A DNA stretch of 64,000 nucleotides from Diphasiastrum complanatum. Lineage: Eukaryota > Streptophyta > Lycopodiopsida > Lycopodiales > Lycopodiaceae. The stretch lies in NCBI GenBank assembly GCA_029204225.1, contig CM055098.1, forward strand, positions 20,441,746 through 20,505,745, given 5' to 3'. Shown here piece by piece: positions 23,494 to 34,947 of the stretch; the first letter of the stretch is position 1, and each line of letters begins with the position of its first letter. The notes under the pieces are model-generated. The model made no database searches and was not told where the DNA came from. It saw only the letters and a list, made by a program, of their open reading frames with translations. Both the position numbers and the translations under genes were made by a program.

Positions 23494-24180
23494 ACTCTGT
23501 GGGATTGGATGGAATGTGAATTATCAAAAACTGCATGTAAAAATGCAGCGTCGCATTTTTCGCACACAATGTCGCTTTTTTGGAAGTGCCTAAATGGCCC
23601 AAAAACAACTTCCATAAGTGTTGCTAAACACTTAGTTGCTCAAGAAGGTAAAAAGAAGCGACAGTGTCGGGTGTTGGGTTTTTCGCCTGTGGAAAAACCT
23701 GAGTAAAAATACAGACTATAGCGACAATAGTTCCAATATGCAGACTGTTAAAAAACACTTCATTTTCTGCAGGCTTCCTTTAAGAGTGTAAAAATCAGAG
23801 AAGGAAGAAGGGCTGTTGGGATGAGTAGGGGACTCCACTGGAGCCAGTGCCCTTTTTTGAGCTATTCTCAAAAAACTTGCATTTTATTAAACTTCTCAAT
23901 TTTTTAAGACTTTTATTCATAAAAAGGTACATGTGCTTGTATTAAAAACTATCGTACATTTTATGATATGATTTTTCAAAAAACTTGTCAATTTCATTCC
24001 TATACTTTACCAATTTTTCCCGAGCACTGACTGGAGTTCCCTTCTAGTATTTACTTGAATCCATGATATGGATCATTGCTCGCGAAAAATCGACAAATAC
24101 AAAGAGCCCAATTGCTGAAATTCATATATTTTATCTCTTCAGTTTAAATCTATAAATTTTTGAAATGGCTCAAAATCCAA
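23494..24180. other. Probable 5' LTR remnant of the second copia element
   Basis: Follows the primer site in the right place for a 5' LTR. It contains GTCGCATTTTTCGC, AATGTCGCTTTTTT and GCGACAGTGTCG, words that also dominate the LTRs of the element at 3.3-9.1 kb. The outer end was not identified. Confidence 0.4.
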
Positions 24181-25082
24181 TGGTGTTAGTATAAATAGTA
24201 TAAGTAGTCACGGCAAGGCAGGACACGGGGCACAAACGTTCTGGCCTTATCACCTGCTGTGGCGGCGGCTATGGAGGCTTTATGTCCGACCTGCGTGACA
24301 AACTGTCCAAATTCCAATATAGGCGGTCCTCGTATTTTAATGGCAGAATATGATATAACAACCGATGTCGTTGGATCTAGATAAGAGCAACGTTCAGATT
24401 TTGCCACGTCTTTAGGATCGAAAGAATTTAGATGGTCGTAGGCAACGTGCAAAAATCTCAATGGCTCGACGCATCGACCTAACAATCTGGATTCTTGATG
24501 ACAATCAATAATAAAAAAAAATGTAGGCGAAGAAACAGACAAGAGGAGAAGAAAGTAGAAAAGAGCCAGGAAGAAAGAGAGATGAAGGATCGAAGCAAGA
24601 GGCTGGATCAAGCAGGAAGGAACACTATAAAGATGCAGTGGAAGGACACGAAGGTTTTGAATTTGCTTTACTTGGAAGAACAAGAAGAATTCAAGTTGGA
24701 TTTTGTTTCTGCAGAGGGAAAATGTCTTGATTGACCCAGGGAGTGGTTTGAGATGGCGAATGCTTCTGCAATTATCACATAAAGTGTCTATATTTTAACA
24801 GGCATACGATATAAGGGGGGGGGGGGGGGGGGGGGTATTAAAGGATATTGCTGATATTGCTGTGATTTGGGTAGGCTTAGGCTTGCATGCATGCATGGCT
24901 TCATGAATTATAGATTTCTTGCTTTGATTTAACTTTGTGAAGGTGCATTCGTTCTTTTGAACGCTTGAATGTTATTCCTGCGGCGCTTTATTTCTTGTAT
25001 GTAAGAGGGATTTTTCAGGAAATCTAATAGAGCTGAGGGGGGCCTCTCTAGGACTTACGTGTGGGATTAAGCATTGGGTGCC
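24181..25082 (+). promoter_or_regulatory. Upstream region of the HT1-like kinase gene
   Basis: Probably promoter plus 5' untranslated sequence. It holds a GCCACGTC word (ACGT core) near 24405, a purine-rich block 24500-24650, and a 21-base G run at 24815-24835. No clear TATA box or start site was recognised; the assignment rests on position only. Confidence 0.35.
24815..24835 (+). repeat. Homopolymer of 21 G
   Basis: An uninterrupted run of 21 G about 250 bases upstream of the kinase ATG. It could form a G-quadruplex or be a base-calling artefact. Confidence 0.9.
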
Positions 25083-28003
25083 ATGGATTTTCTTTCTGTA
25101 GTGAACGAAAGAGATGATTCTAATAAAGGCTTAGAATCAACCTTGTTGGGGCGCTATTACTTCTCTCGTTCAATATGCCATCCCCTGCACACCAGCCTCA
25201 TTCCTACCCTTGTTTTTTCTCCAAGATCAAAACCCTCGTCGGATTCAGACTCTCAATCACGCTTCATTTCCATAAAAAGATCATCGTTTCCAGAAAATTC
25301 TTCCACAAATCTGCATCCTATGCTTTCAAAGAAGGGCAAGACATCTCCTTCTGGACATCTCTCTTTTCACTCAAGCGACAAGGGCTACTGCTCCACTTCG
25401 CCTTTAACAAGCCCGAACTTGAAGAGCTCCCCTTCATGCCTTTTCTTCAATAGCAGCGATGACAGCTTATGCCTGTCCATGGAGGAAGATAGAAAGACAC
25501 AGCACAGTAGGGCTGCCTCTTGGTCAGAGTACTTTAACAATTCTGGAGGAGAGAAGGCTGTGGAGGTAGCTGAAAGTTGGATGGTTGACATGTCTGAGTT
25601 GTTTTTGGGGCATAGGTTTGCTTCTGGAGCTTATAGCCGCTTATACCATGGCATTTACAAGGGGCAGGAAGTGGCTGTAAAGTTGTTGAGGCAGCCTGAT
25701 AAAGTTAAGGAGATTGCACAGAGGTTGGATAGGCAGTTTATTCAGGAGGTTACGCTGCTGTCTCGACTTCATCATCAAAATGTAGTGCGGGTATGTGCTT
25801 CATTTGAGTTCCTTCCCCATATAGGCATCTTTAGTTCTAAGCTTTGAGTAATTTTATTAGTTTCAAGTGACCAAAACATTTTTGCTGCACGCATACTTTT
25901 TTGGGGATGTGTGTGAATCAACATAGCATCCAAAAAACAAGTATAAGTGATAGGTACTGTTAGTGGATATGGTTAGGCGGCATTCTGCTTCAACAACATC
26001 CATCAATATGTGCATTATTAGTTCTAATGTATTCTAATTTGATCATTGTGCGTTTTGGCTCCTCCAATTGAAGTAGTTTGCTTGTTATGCAGTTTGTGGC
26101 TGCATGTAGAAAGCCACCAGTGTGCTGCGTCATAACCGAATACCTGCCAAATGGTTCTTTGAGGGCATTTTTGCACAAGAATGAGGCACATTCTTTGCCA
26201 CTAAAGATAATCTTGGGAATGTCGCTTGACATAGCTCGTGGGATGGAGTATGTACATTCTCAGGGAGTTATTCATCGGGATTTGAAATCAGAGAATCTTT
26301 GCTTGGAGAAGGATTTATGTATTAAGATCACCGATTTTGGCGTGGCGTGCCTTGCTACAGAATGCAATAATCTAGCCAAAGATATAGGCACTTATCGGTG
26401 GATGGCACCTGAGATGATCAGCCACAAACCCTACTCGAGAAAGGTTGATGTGTATAGCTTTGGTATTATACTGTGGGAGCTTAATACAGGCTTGATCCCT
26501 TTTGAAGAAATGTCAGCAGTACAGGCTGCATTTGCGGTTGTAGATAAGGTATGTGCTATAATGTCTCTTTAATGCTATCCTAGATAATGACACCCATCAA
26601 AGGGATGTTAATTGGGTGCTCAGATTTTTTCACCTTTTTAATGATGGATTGAAATCTGATTTATGCCCTGTAAGTTTTTACGAAATCAGTTTTTGGAGAA
26701 AGATGCCAGTTCTACTCCTATACTTTGCGGGCTGTCCCAAACACTGCCACTAAGAGTCCATTTCTCATTAGTGAGCATTAGTCTTTTAGTCAAGACATTA
26801 GTTGCCATAGTTTCCTAAACAAAGAGACAGATAGATGTAGAAAGAAATAGAGACTGCATGAACAGCATCTATAAAATAAAGATTCAATCCTGTTAGGTTC
26901 TCTCTAAGATTTAATAATTCAACAAATTATGTCAAATGGTTGCTGGGTCCTTTGGTGGCCTCTGGCTAGAATATAAACGTTTTGCTGAAGCAAGGAAATC
27001 CTTAAAGCTTTTGGGATGTCCTGGCTTATGTTTTCTTGGATTGGTGCTTGCATTTGCATTATGCATAGTAGCAACCAAACTATCAAACCTGCCGCGCTTC
27101 AAACATGTATGAAAACTTTTTTTAGCTTTTGTTTTGTTGGAAAACAACATCTATATTCATCTGTTTGTGGCTTATCTTTCACCTCTTTGCAACGATATCG
27201 TAAGGTTGTGCATGGTCCTATGCTCCTTAATGTTTTATTGTATAACAAGTAAGGAGCAATTATTCCTATAGTATAGTAAAAATATTTATTTTTGCGAAAG
27301 CCCTAAAATCAAAAAAGTTTTCAAACATTTGGTCGATTTTTTTAAACATTTGAAACATGTTTGAAATGTTTGGTTGCTGCCATGGGACTGCCAACATGGA
27401 ACCTGGCTGTTGTGTTATGTGGCTTTCTATGTTAGGAACTTTTGCTTGAATACAAGCGTTTGATGTCAACAGTATTCAGACCTCAGTGGCTGCCGCTTCG
27501 TATTGGAATGTGTCTTTAGAGCTTTGAGACCAATGTAAAAGATAATGGTCTGCTGTTTTGCACTGCATAGTAAGAGCGGTTTCCTGATAAATTCTGTTTC
27601 CATTGAGTGTTCCATAATCTTTTGTGCTTTTCACTGTTTCTTCTAAACTTGTGATACACAATCTCTTCCTTTTGTTGCAATGTGAAACCTAGTTCTTTGT
27701 TAATAGAGTCATGCATTTTTAGAGAGAATTGTGAAGTGAAAATATGTTTGCTGATAGTAGTTTTATCTAATTTATGTGAAGCATGCAAGGCCAGAAATTC
27801 CTCCCAATTGTCCTCGTCCCTTAAGTGAGCTGATGAAGCACTGTTGGTCAGCCAATCCTGACAAGAGGCCAGAATTTTCGCAGATTGTGAAGGAATTGGA
27901 GCAATTTGAAGATTTGTCAAAGCAAGATACGAGCTTTAGCACATGGCAATACCCCTCTCATCGCACAAACTTGTTTTTAAGATGCTTCACAGGATCTACA
28001 TGA
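25083..28003 (+). CDS. HT1-like: Raf-like (HT1-type) serine/threonine protein kinase
   Basis: Three exons: 25083-25790, 26093-26548 and 27782-28003. Donors are GTATGT after both exons; acceptors are TTATGCAG and TATGTGAAG. They join in frame to 461 residues. The ATG at 25083 is the first in frame. Residues 1-160 are a Ser-rich, probably disordered N-terminus. The kinase domain spans about 173-440: ATP loop FASGAYSRLYHG, VAVK lysine 200, HRDLKSEN with Asp299, DFG Asp317, GTYRWMAPE 335-343. The C-terminus ends DTSFSTWQYPS...LRCF, as in Arabidopsis HT1. Loop and tail place it with plant group C Raf-like MAPKKKs. HT1 acts in guard-cell CO2 signalling, and others of the group act in stress or light signalling; the exact role here is inferred. 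It has no transposon fusion and looks functional. Confidence 0.9.
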
Positions 28004-29650
28004 AATCTGCGTATTCTTTGACGCATTTTTTCCTGTTCAGAAATCATTCTGTACCTTGTCCACCCATGAATCGGATGTTGCATGAAAAATCACCATATGT
28101 ACAAATTCCCTATAAAATTTACTGCAGCACTAATCAACTTTTGAAATCTATAGATCACATCAACAAATTTTGTTACGTTGAGAGATGTCACTGGGCATTT
28201 TGCTGGAAGTATCAGGATTTTGAGAATCACATGAAGGTTACAAGAGAATCTTGTTACTTGGCAACCTAAAGATTTGACATTTAGATTGTGACATGTTGCA
28301 ATTAGGCTACTAATGTGTCACTTAATTTTTCAAAGTTCACCATGCTCCATATGAGTACATATATGCTTAAATGCTGGGCCAACTTTGCATATTATATGCT
28401 GTTCTGTCATCAAGTCTTATCGCCTTTGATAATGTCAAGTTTATTGTGAATATATTTGTATTTGGTTGTATTTATATTTAATCTGCCATGGTATTTAGAG
28501 TCGATTCCAGTAAGCTATAACATTGTTTTAGAATGTTATAGAGGATCCCATAATAGTTCTCAACTGAGTATTGGCCATACATTATCTAGTATCAGATTAA
28601 CTGCAGTAATATCACTCAAATTTGTAACCATTCAATTTTTCTATGGAAATGGCAAAGCGCATCAGCTCATCGCACATCCAATTGTTTTTATAAATAAAGG
28701 TAGCCCATATTATTATTAAAGTTCAAATAGGATGATTAGTTTTCATTTGAAAGATCCACAAAACCAAGGCCACAAGCCACTTATAAGTTTTGGTATTGCT
28801 AGTCTATTATTGTGTTGGTATTATTGGGAAAGATCTATCTCAAAAAAATAACATGAATCAGATTGCAAAGAGTTTAGCTCAGTTTACTGCATTATCCTTC
28901 AAAGCAAATCTAATATGATGAAGTTTTTGGCATTGTTCAAAGCAAAATTATCGTAAGTTATGGCAGGATGCTTCAGCAAACATTGTTAAGAGTGTTTCTG
29001 TAGATATATTCACCAAAACTGAAAAACTAGAGGAAAGGAGAGCATGTACAAAAGGAGAAATTACAAGTTTGAAATTAGATAAATCTTGTTTGCAAAATAT
29101 TATATTAAACCTTAAATCAAAACAATCATCAAATACAAGAAGTTTTGTAGTCATTGCATAACTCATATGATCAGGTGAAAGAACTGTAAGTACTAGGTAA
29201 GAAGTTCTTACGGATGGATCTGGTCGTGGATGAACTTCTTCCTATCATACGGATCAAGGAATCGAGTGGATCTTCTTCTGGTTACATCTATGTATCTTGA
29301 TAGAATTGCCAAAGCAGATGATCTCAGGAACATCTTCTGGCACATATTTAAAAACTTTAAGAGGAATGTCTTTTTTGACGATTTTATATGTATTCTTTGG
29401 ATATCTATGCTCCTGAGAAAAAAAGACAGGGCCCTAGTGGCCATGATTAAAGTTTTGGCATTCAAAGAGAACCTTTTGTGATGAACACAAATTTTATTAT
29501 TTACAAAGTGTTTTAAATAATTAGACAAGAAGGTAGTCTCTCTCTCAAACCTCCATGTTTGCTTGCACAAGCATCGATTCCCAAGGTTTTTTGCAAAGTG
29601 GAAACACATATATAATGGTTTGTCAAACTATTAGATCAATCAGCTATATG
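28004..29650. other. 3' flank of the kinase gene, no further gene recognised
   Basis: AT-rich. Open frames on both strands at 29200-29600 overlap each other and show no family motif. Confidence 0.4.
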
Positions 29651-29659
29651 TAAAATAAT

Positions 29660-30480
29660 GGACACATGCACTTATGTTTCAATAAAATGATTCTTATGAG
29701 AAACTATTCTAATATAGATGCCACTTACCATATCTTCCTCATCATCTTGAAGTAGACTAGGAAAATGTAAATTATGACCAACAATAATGGTCAATGGCGT
29801 TGGTTGGAATAGTATGTGTGGGCGCTGGGGAGGATACTTTTTCTGAAAACTCAAAAATTCTTCCTCACTTGGCATATTAGCCTCATATGCCCTGCTCTCA
29901 GACAACAATTTTTCGAGGCATCCATCTCACTAGCCCAGTCAAATTGAACTTCATAGTCGATGTTGTCTCTAAGGTCACCATCGTTAAAATCAATAAAGTC
30001 TGATAATTTCATGACCATATTTGAAAGAAGAGATAGTATCTCATCTCCTCTAAAGCCATTACATCACCAATATCATTTATGGACAAGAATGGAATGTCGT
30101 CCATGCAGTACATAGGGATGTCCAGTAGGGTTTTTTTTGGTCATTCTCGCTTATGATAGATAATGGAGAAATTGACAAAGCATGGCCTTTGTTTTCTGCA
30201 TATATGCTTTGATCTCTAATGAGACATGATCTTCTAGTGCAGGGTCATATTCCAAGGCCAATCTTGCCTCCTCTTCTTCCCCTAGAACCTCATCAATAAT
30301 AGGAACCTCAGTAGCGCTAAGAGTACTAGAGGTTGGTAGAGCAATCATGCCTGTGCTAGAAGATCTTGTCTCATCAGGGATCAGAGTAGATATGTAGAAA
30401 ACAAAGTCCATTCCTTCTCGAACGAACCTACAGATATGGTTGTGCTCTTCACATAATATGACTCGCTTGAATAGTGTTAA
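29660..30480 (-). pseudogene. Unrecognised decayed coding remnant
   Basis: Consecutive minus-strand frames between 30480 and 29680 have protein-like composition. A first part reads FVFYISTLIPDETRSSS, followed by an acidic Glu-rich stretch (LGEEEEARLALEYDPALEDH). After a stop it continues KLSDFIDFNDGDLRDNIDYE, and after a frameshift SESRAYEANMPSEEEFLSFQ and FPSLLQDDEEDMV. I do not recognise the family. It could be a transposon ORF or a dead host gene. It lies just outside the gypsy copy that begins at 30981 and on the opposite strand. Confidence 0.35.
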
Positions 30481-30980
30481 AGTATAGTACTTTGGACCTT
30501 ACTTGAGTCTATTAATGAATCACAAGAGGGATTGGTTGATTGATCATAAAATAGATGCAAACTAGACACACATAATTGAGATCTAGATTGACAATTTTAC
30601 ATGCAAAAGCAATTTAAAATCATTAATCAAAAGTGATGATTGTTGGAAGAAGGAATGACGATTCGATGAGTTGAAGTCTATGAATGAACTATCGAACGCA
30701 GCAGAATGAGCCTTCTTTTTTAGTGCACGACTACACCTATCAATAACCAAACAAAGCTATAATGACAATCATCACATTTGATCTTTCAGCAACTAACTTT
30801 GAAATCATTAGTGCTAAAGTGACTTCATAGCCAAACAATTACAAAGTGAAGTGTGTGAAGGATTTTAGATCATTCAAAATCCAATCCATGTCCCTGATCT
30901 TTGGTTACAATAAGGAGCAAACCAACAATCCTTCTTGTGAGGTTACTGAATTTCATTAGAGTGTGTTTCAATATTAGGAA
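30481..30980. other. Repeat remnant shared with 45749
   Basis: No gene seen. The stretch at 30855-30915 aligns by eye with 45749-45805 (TTTTAGATCATT, TGTCCC-TGATCTTTGGTTA), suggesting both are pieces of the same LTR or leader. Confidence 0.4.
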
Positions 30981-33900
30981 GTGGCAAGAGTCATTAGATT
31001 GAGAATAGATCATAGCTGCTACGGATGCGACAAAGGACACAGAATTGCGGAATGTCCCTACAAGGGACAATATACATCCTTCTGCCGAGAATGCGGTTAT
31101 GGACACTATTACAAAAAATGTCCATTCAAACCTGGAACCAGTGCACCTCTCAACTTTATTGCGATACAACAACTAGCAGTTCCAGCAGGGATGCCATCGG
31201 AAAGACACCAATTCCACGCTCCTGTGTTAGCCGTCACGCGAACACAGAAAAGGAAGGAAGTGGCTCCCTCACCACCACCCTCGGCCACTGACGACCAACC
31301 CTCAACTTCATCGATGTGAGAGAAGAAAGAAGACAGTACCAGAAGATATGACACTGGGTACAGAAGACACAAGCGGAGGAAAAAGAGCAGGAAAGGGACA
31401 ATCCCACGGAACCTCCAGTTGGCGGCAAACAGGAACCGCAAGCGGGCTCACCACTGCGCACTGATCAGAATGATCAGTTGCACCAACATGAACCACCTTT
31501 TCACATGGTGGAGCCCGAGGAACCATGCACTGAAAGGCTCACACTTTTACTGGCAAGCCATGTAAGTTTACCACTCGGGGAACTGTTGCGGATTGCACCA
31601 CAAGCGAAAAGCCTTCTAGCTAAATGGGCCAAAGCGGATGAGGAGCCAGTAGCGCCTGAGCCCATATATTGTACGAGGGAAGCTACGAAGAAACAAGCAA
31701 CATCCTCCACATCGGGGCAGCATGGGACATCACTTTGCCAATCAAACACAAGACTCTACGAGGACGAGGCGCAGATGGAGGATCAGGTGTCAATTTGATC
31801 TCCACTACTTTATATGAAAAATGAGGTCTACAAGGGTTGAAGCCAGCAAGATTCGCCATCAAGCTGGCAGATCAATCCTATGTGAAACCAAAAGGTGTAG
31901 TTGCCGATATCCCTGTAAAAATAGCAAGCATGCAGTTTGTGATCACTTTTGTAGTCATGGATATATCTGAATCTCCAACTGCATACTGTGTGTTACTGGG
32001 AAGACCATGGGTGAGGACTGCGCAAGTAGTACACAACTGGGGCACGGGGAAACTCACCTTCGAGAACAGAGAGCAGGTTGTGAAGGTTGATCCCCACATG
32101 GGCGGTGAAACCTATTGCACCCAAGGTTGATGACAGATCATAGGTCACACGATTGACTGCCCAAGGCCAGCCAAGGGAGATAACTATGATTCAGAGACGG
32201 ATGTCGTGAGATGGACGGATGCATTAGCAGCTATTGACTGCCGGGCATGTCAAAGCTATGATAGATGTTGATATTCGCAACCACGAGGCGAATGTCACGA
32301 CAGTTCCGATGAAAGACAACAAGGACGAATCCACCAAAATGACAAAAAAGGGCAAAAAGAATTGGATTCCTTGAAGTCAATCAAGATGGACTCAAATACA
32401 GTGTCATCTTCTACACAGGTGACAGAATATCAAAAGATGACCAGTTGGGCTAAGATCAATATGCTGAAAGAGGAATCTCGACGAGCACCAGTTCACGAGA
32501 TGGCTGAAATTTTCAAAAACTATACCTTGGACGACGTGGTAGTTATGATGCCGCAAGCTCAACAAGAACTTGATCAAAGTCAGGCACTAGCGGAACAAGT
32601 CTTCGAGGGACCTACGCGAACACAGTCGATGAACCTTGCCAAGCCAGGTGAAGAAGAAAAGATAGTGCATGTGGGAGAGCAGTTAACGCCCACACAGTTC
32701 AAGAGACTACGATCATTGTTGGTGGAGTATAAAGACTATTTTTCCTAGAGTTATAGTGATCTTAAGGGCATTCCACCAACAATAGTCCAACACACCATAC
32801 CCTTGGTAGATGGAGCAGTCTCCAAGGTAAGCCGTTACTACCATTGCAACCTGAATTATACGGAGTTGATCAAGCAGGAGTTGCAAAAACTGATGTTTGC
32901 ATATTTCATTTATGAAATCGAGCACACGGAATGGGTATCGTCGATAGTTATAGTACTCAAGAAGAACGACAAAATACGGATTTGTGTGAATCTGAAGGCA
33001 CTAAATGCAGTCACCAAAAAGGACCATAGCCCGACCAATTTACAAACTCACAACGGATCCACATTGGAACGAGGAAGCCCTAAAGGCTTTCCAAAAGCTT
33101 AAGAATGCATTGGTTTCAACACCAATCTTACAGCCACCCAATTGGTCCATTGAGTTTCATGTGCATACAGACACATCAAAGTATGCAGTTGGAGCAGTCT
33201 TAACCCAGCCAGGTGAACACAAAAAGGATTTTCCAATCCGATTTGCAAGCCGACAGCTCAGTGATATAGAAATGAATTATTCAACCATAGAGCGGGAAGC
33301 ACTGGCAATGGCCTACGCGGTTAAGAAATATCGGCACTACTTGATGGCCACACATTTCGCCTTTTATACGGATCATCAACCCTTGCTCTATCTCGTTAAC
33401 AAAACTTGCAACACCAGGAGAATCACCAGATGACTACTTCTGTTGTTGGAGTTTGATTTTCAGATAGTAGTTCGCAAGGGAAAACAACACTACATGGCAG
33501 ATCATGTGTCACAAATCAAGAGGAAGGAGGTTGCAACCCAACCTGACGATGAGCTGGCCGATGCTGCCTTATTTTACGTGGACACAATATCAGAATGGGC
33601 TACCGACATTGTTGAATATCTAATGCGGGGCCAATCAGACAAGTCACTACCAAAGGCGGATCAGCAGAAATTGATCTTGAAAGCTAGAACTTATCAGTTG
33701 ATTGCCGGTCAATTGTATCGAAGAGGACCAGACGGGATTCTTCGGCGGTGTATTCTCCCTCATGAGGCCACCCAAATCATTTCGCTTTCACATGAAGGCA
33801 TGGGTGGAGGCCATTTTGCATCCGACATCACAGTTCACAAGATCCTGCATTCAGGATGTTGGTGGCCAATGATTCATAAGAATATGAAGGAATACTTGAG

Positions 33901-34710
33901 AAAGTGTGATGTGTCCCAAAGGGCAAGGAGACCAACAGGATTAAATTATGACCTACTGCACCCGGTCTTAGCCCAAGCACCATTCGAAAAGTGGAAATTG
34001 GATTACATTGGTCCAATTCACCCTGCAGCAAGGAGTTCCCAAGATTGATACATAATCGTAGCCACGGACTATCTTACCAAGTGGGTTGAAGCCTAAGCAG
34101 AAAGAGTCGCTGATGCTAGGACCATTGCCAAGTTCCTTTATGAAAATATCATTGTGCGCTTTGGATTCCCGGTGGAGCTAGTCAGCATCGCGGAAGTCAT
34201 TTCATCAATGAGATCATCAAGGTCCTGTTGGAGGAATTTTCTGTGATCCATAGAACCAGTACGCCTTATTATTGTCGTGGTAATGGGTAAGCAGAATCAT
34301 CCAATAAGATCCTGTGTAGCGTGCTCACGAAAACAGTTGAAGCTAGCATATCAGATTGGAAACATAAGTTGCATGCTGCTCTATGGGCATTCAGGACAGC
34401 ATACAAGGGAAGCCCTGATCAAACACCTTTCCAATTGGTATATGGTCAGGATGTTGTAATGCCAGTAGAGTTTCTAGTTCCTTCATTAAGGATTGCTACA
34501 ACGCAATGCCTGAATGAACCCAAATCTCTACAACTATGCCGCGAAGCTCTACATAAACTCTGTGAAACACACTTACTAGTTGTGCATGCACTGGCGACTG
34601 AAAAGAAAAGACGCAAAGCATGGAACGATTGCAGGTTACAAAAGAAGGATCTTCGCTCTGGAGATCTAGTCCAGATGTATAAAACCAAGGCGATCAAGGG
34701 AAAATTATAG
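30981..34710 (+). pseudogene. Ty3/gypsy gag end and pol, RT core deleted
   Basis: Starts within gag at two zinc knuckles (31010-31130: CYGCDKGHRIAEC, CRECGYGHYYKKC). An Asp protease with DGGSGVNLIS near 31785 and VLLGRPWV at 32000 follows. The RT N-terminus is at 32660-33015 (IVQHTIPLVDGAV, EHTEWVSSIVIVLKKNDKIRIC). It then jumps to the connection/RNase H part at 33020-33430 (HWNEEALKAFQKLK, HTDTSKYAVGAVL, FYTDHQPLLYLV). The palm with YxDD is missing. The integrase (33443-34710) has HEGMGGGHFASD with CDVS in place of CDVC, a lost second Asp codon near 34190, and a stop in NGxAESSNK. It ends abruptly at AIKGKL. The type looks like the chromodomain-less Athila/Tat side of gypsy. Many stops and frameshifts: dead. 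Confidence 0.82.
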
Positions 34711-34743
34711 TGGATTTCACCTAATACACACTCTAAATTCTGC

Positions 34744-34750
34744 TATATAA
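34744..34750 (+). promoter_or_regulatory. TATA box between integrase and extra ORF
   Basis: TGCTATATAAGGGG, about 200 bases before the ORF ATG at 34948 and 34 bases after the last integrase codon. The downstream sequence (TTTTGAGT, GCTGGCAAAGCTCT, AAATTTTC) aligns with that behind the TATA box at 13271-13265. No primer-binding site lies between it and the ORF. Confidence 0.5.
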
Positions 34751-34947
34751 GGGGTCATTTTGAGTCATTTGTCACCTTTGCTGGCAAAGCTCTGCTCAAA
34801 TTTTCACTAAAATTTTCAAGTTCTCTGTTTGTGACCAAACTTCCTACCAGCTTCATCTGCTCATACTGAACACAGATCTGCGCTCTAAACTACAGCTCTT
34901 GCCATCCAACACTCGTTATTAATAGCCCTTTAACTATCACTGCTAAC

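Noticed and set aside
24186-24683. 165-codon open frame on the minus strand upstream of the kinase
   Set aside because: It is the complement of a purine-rich, probably untranslated block and has no domain or plausible start.
28948-29166. VDIFTKT on the plus strand near 29000, reminiscent of the copia RNase H end (ADIFTKPL)
   Set aside because: No other RNase H motif, priming tract or LTR is nearby; a seven-residue match is not enough.
29208-29609. 133-codon minus-strand frame and an 83-codon plus-strand frame at the same place
   Set aside because: Both strands open, no motif, AT-rich; neither can be preferred as a gene.
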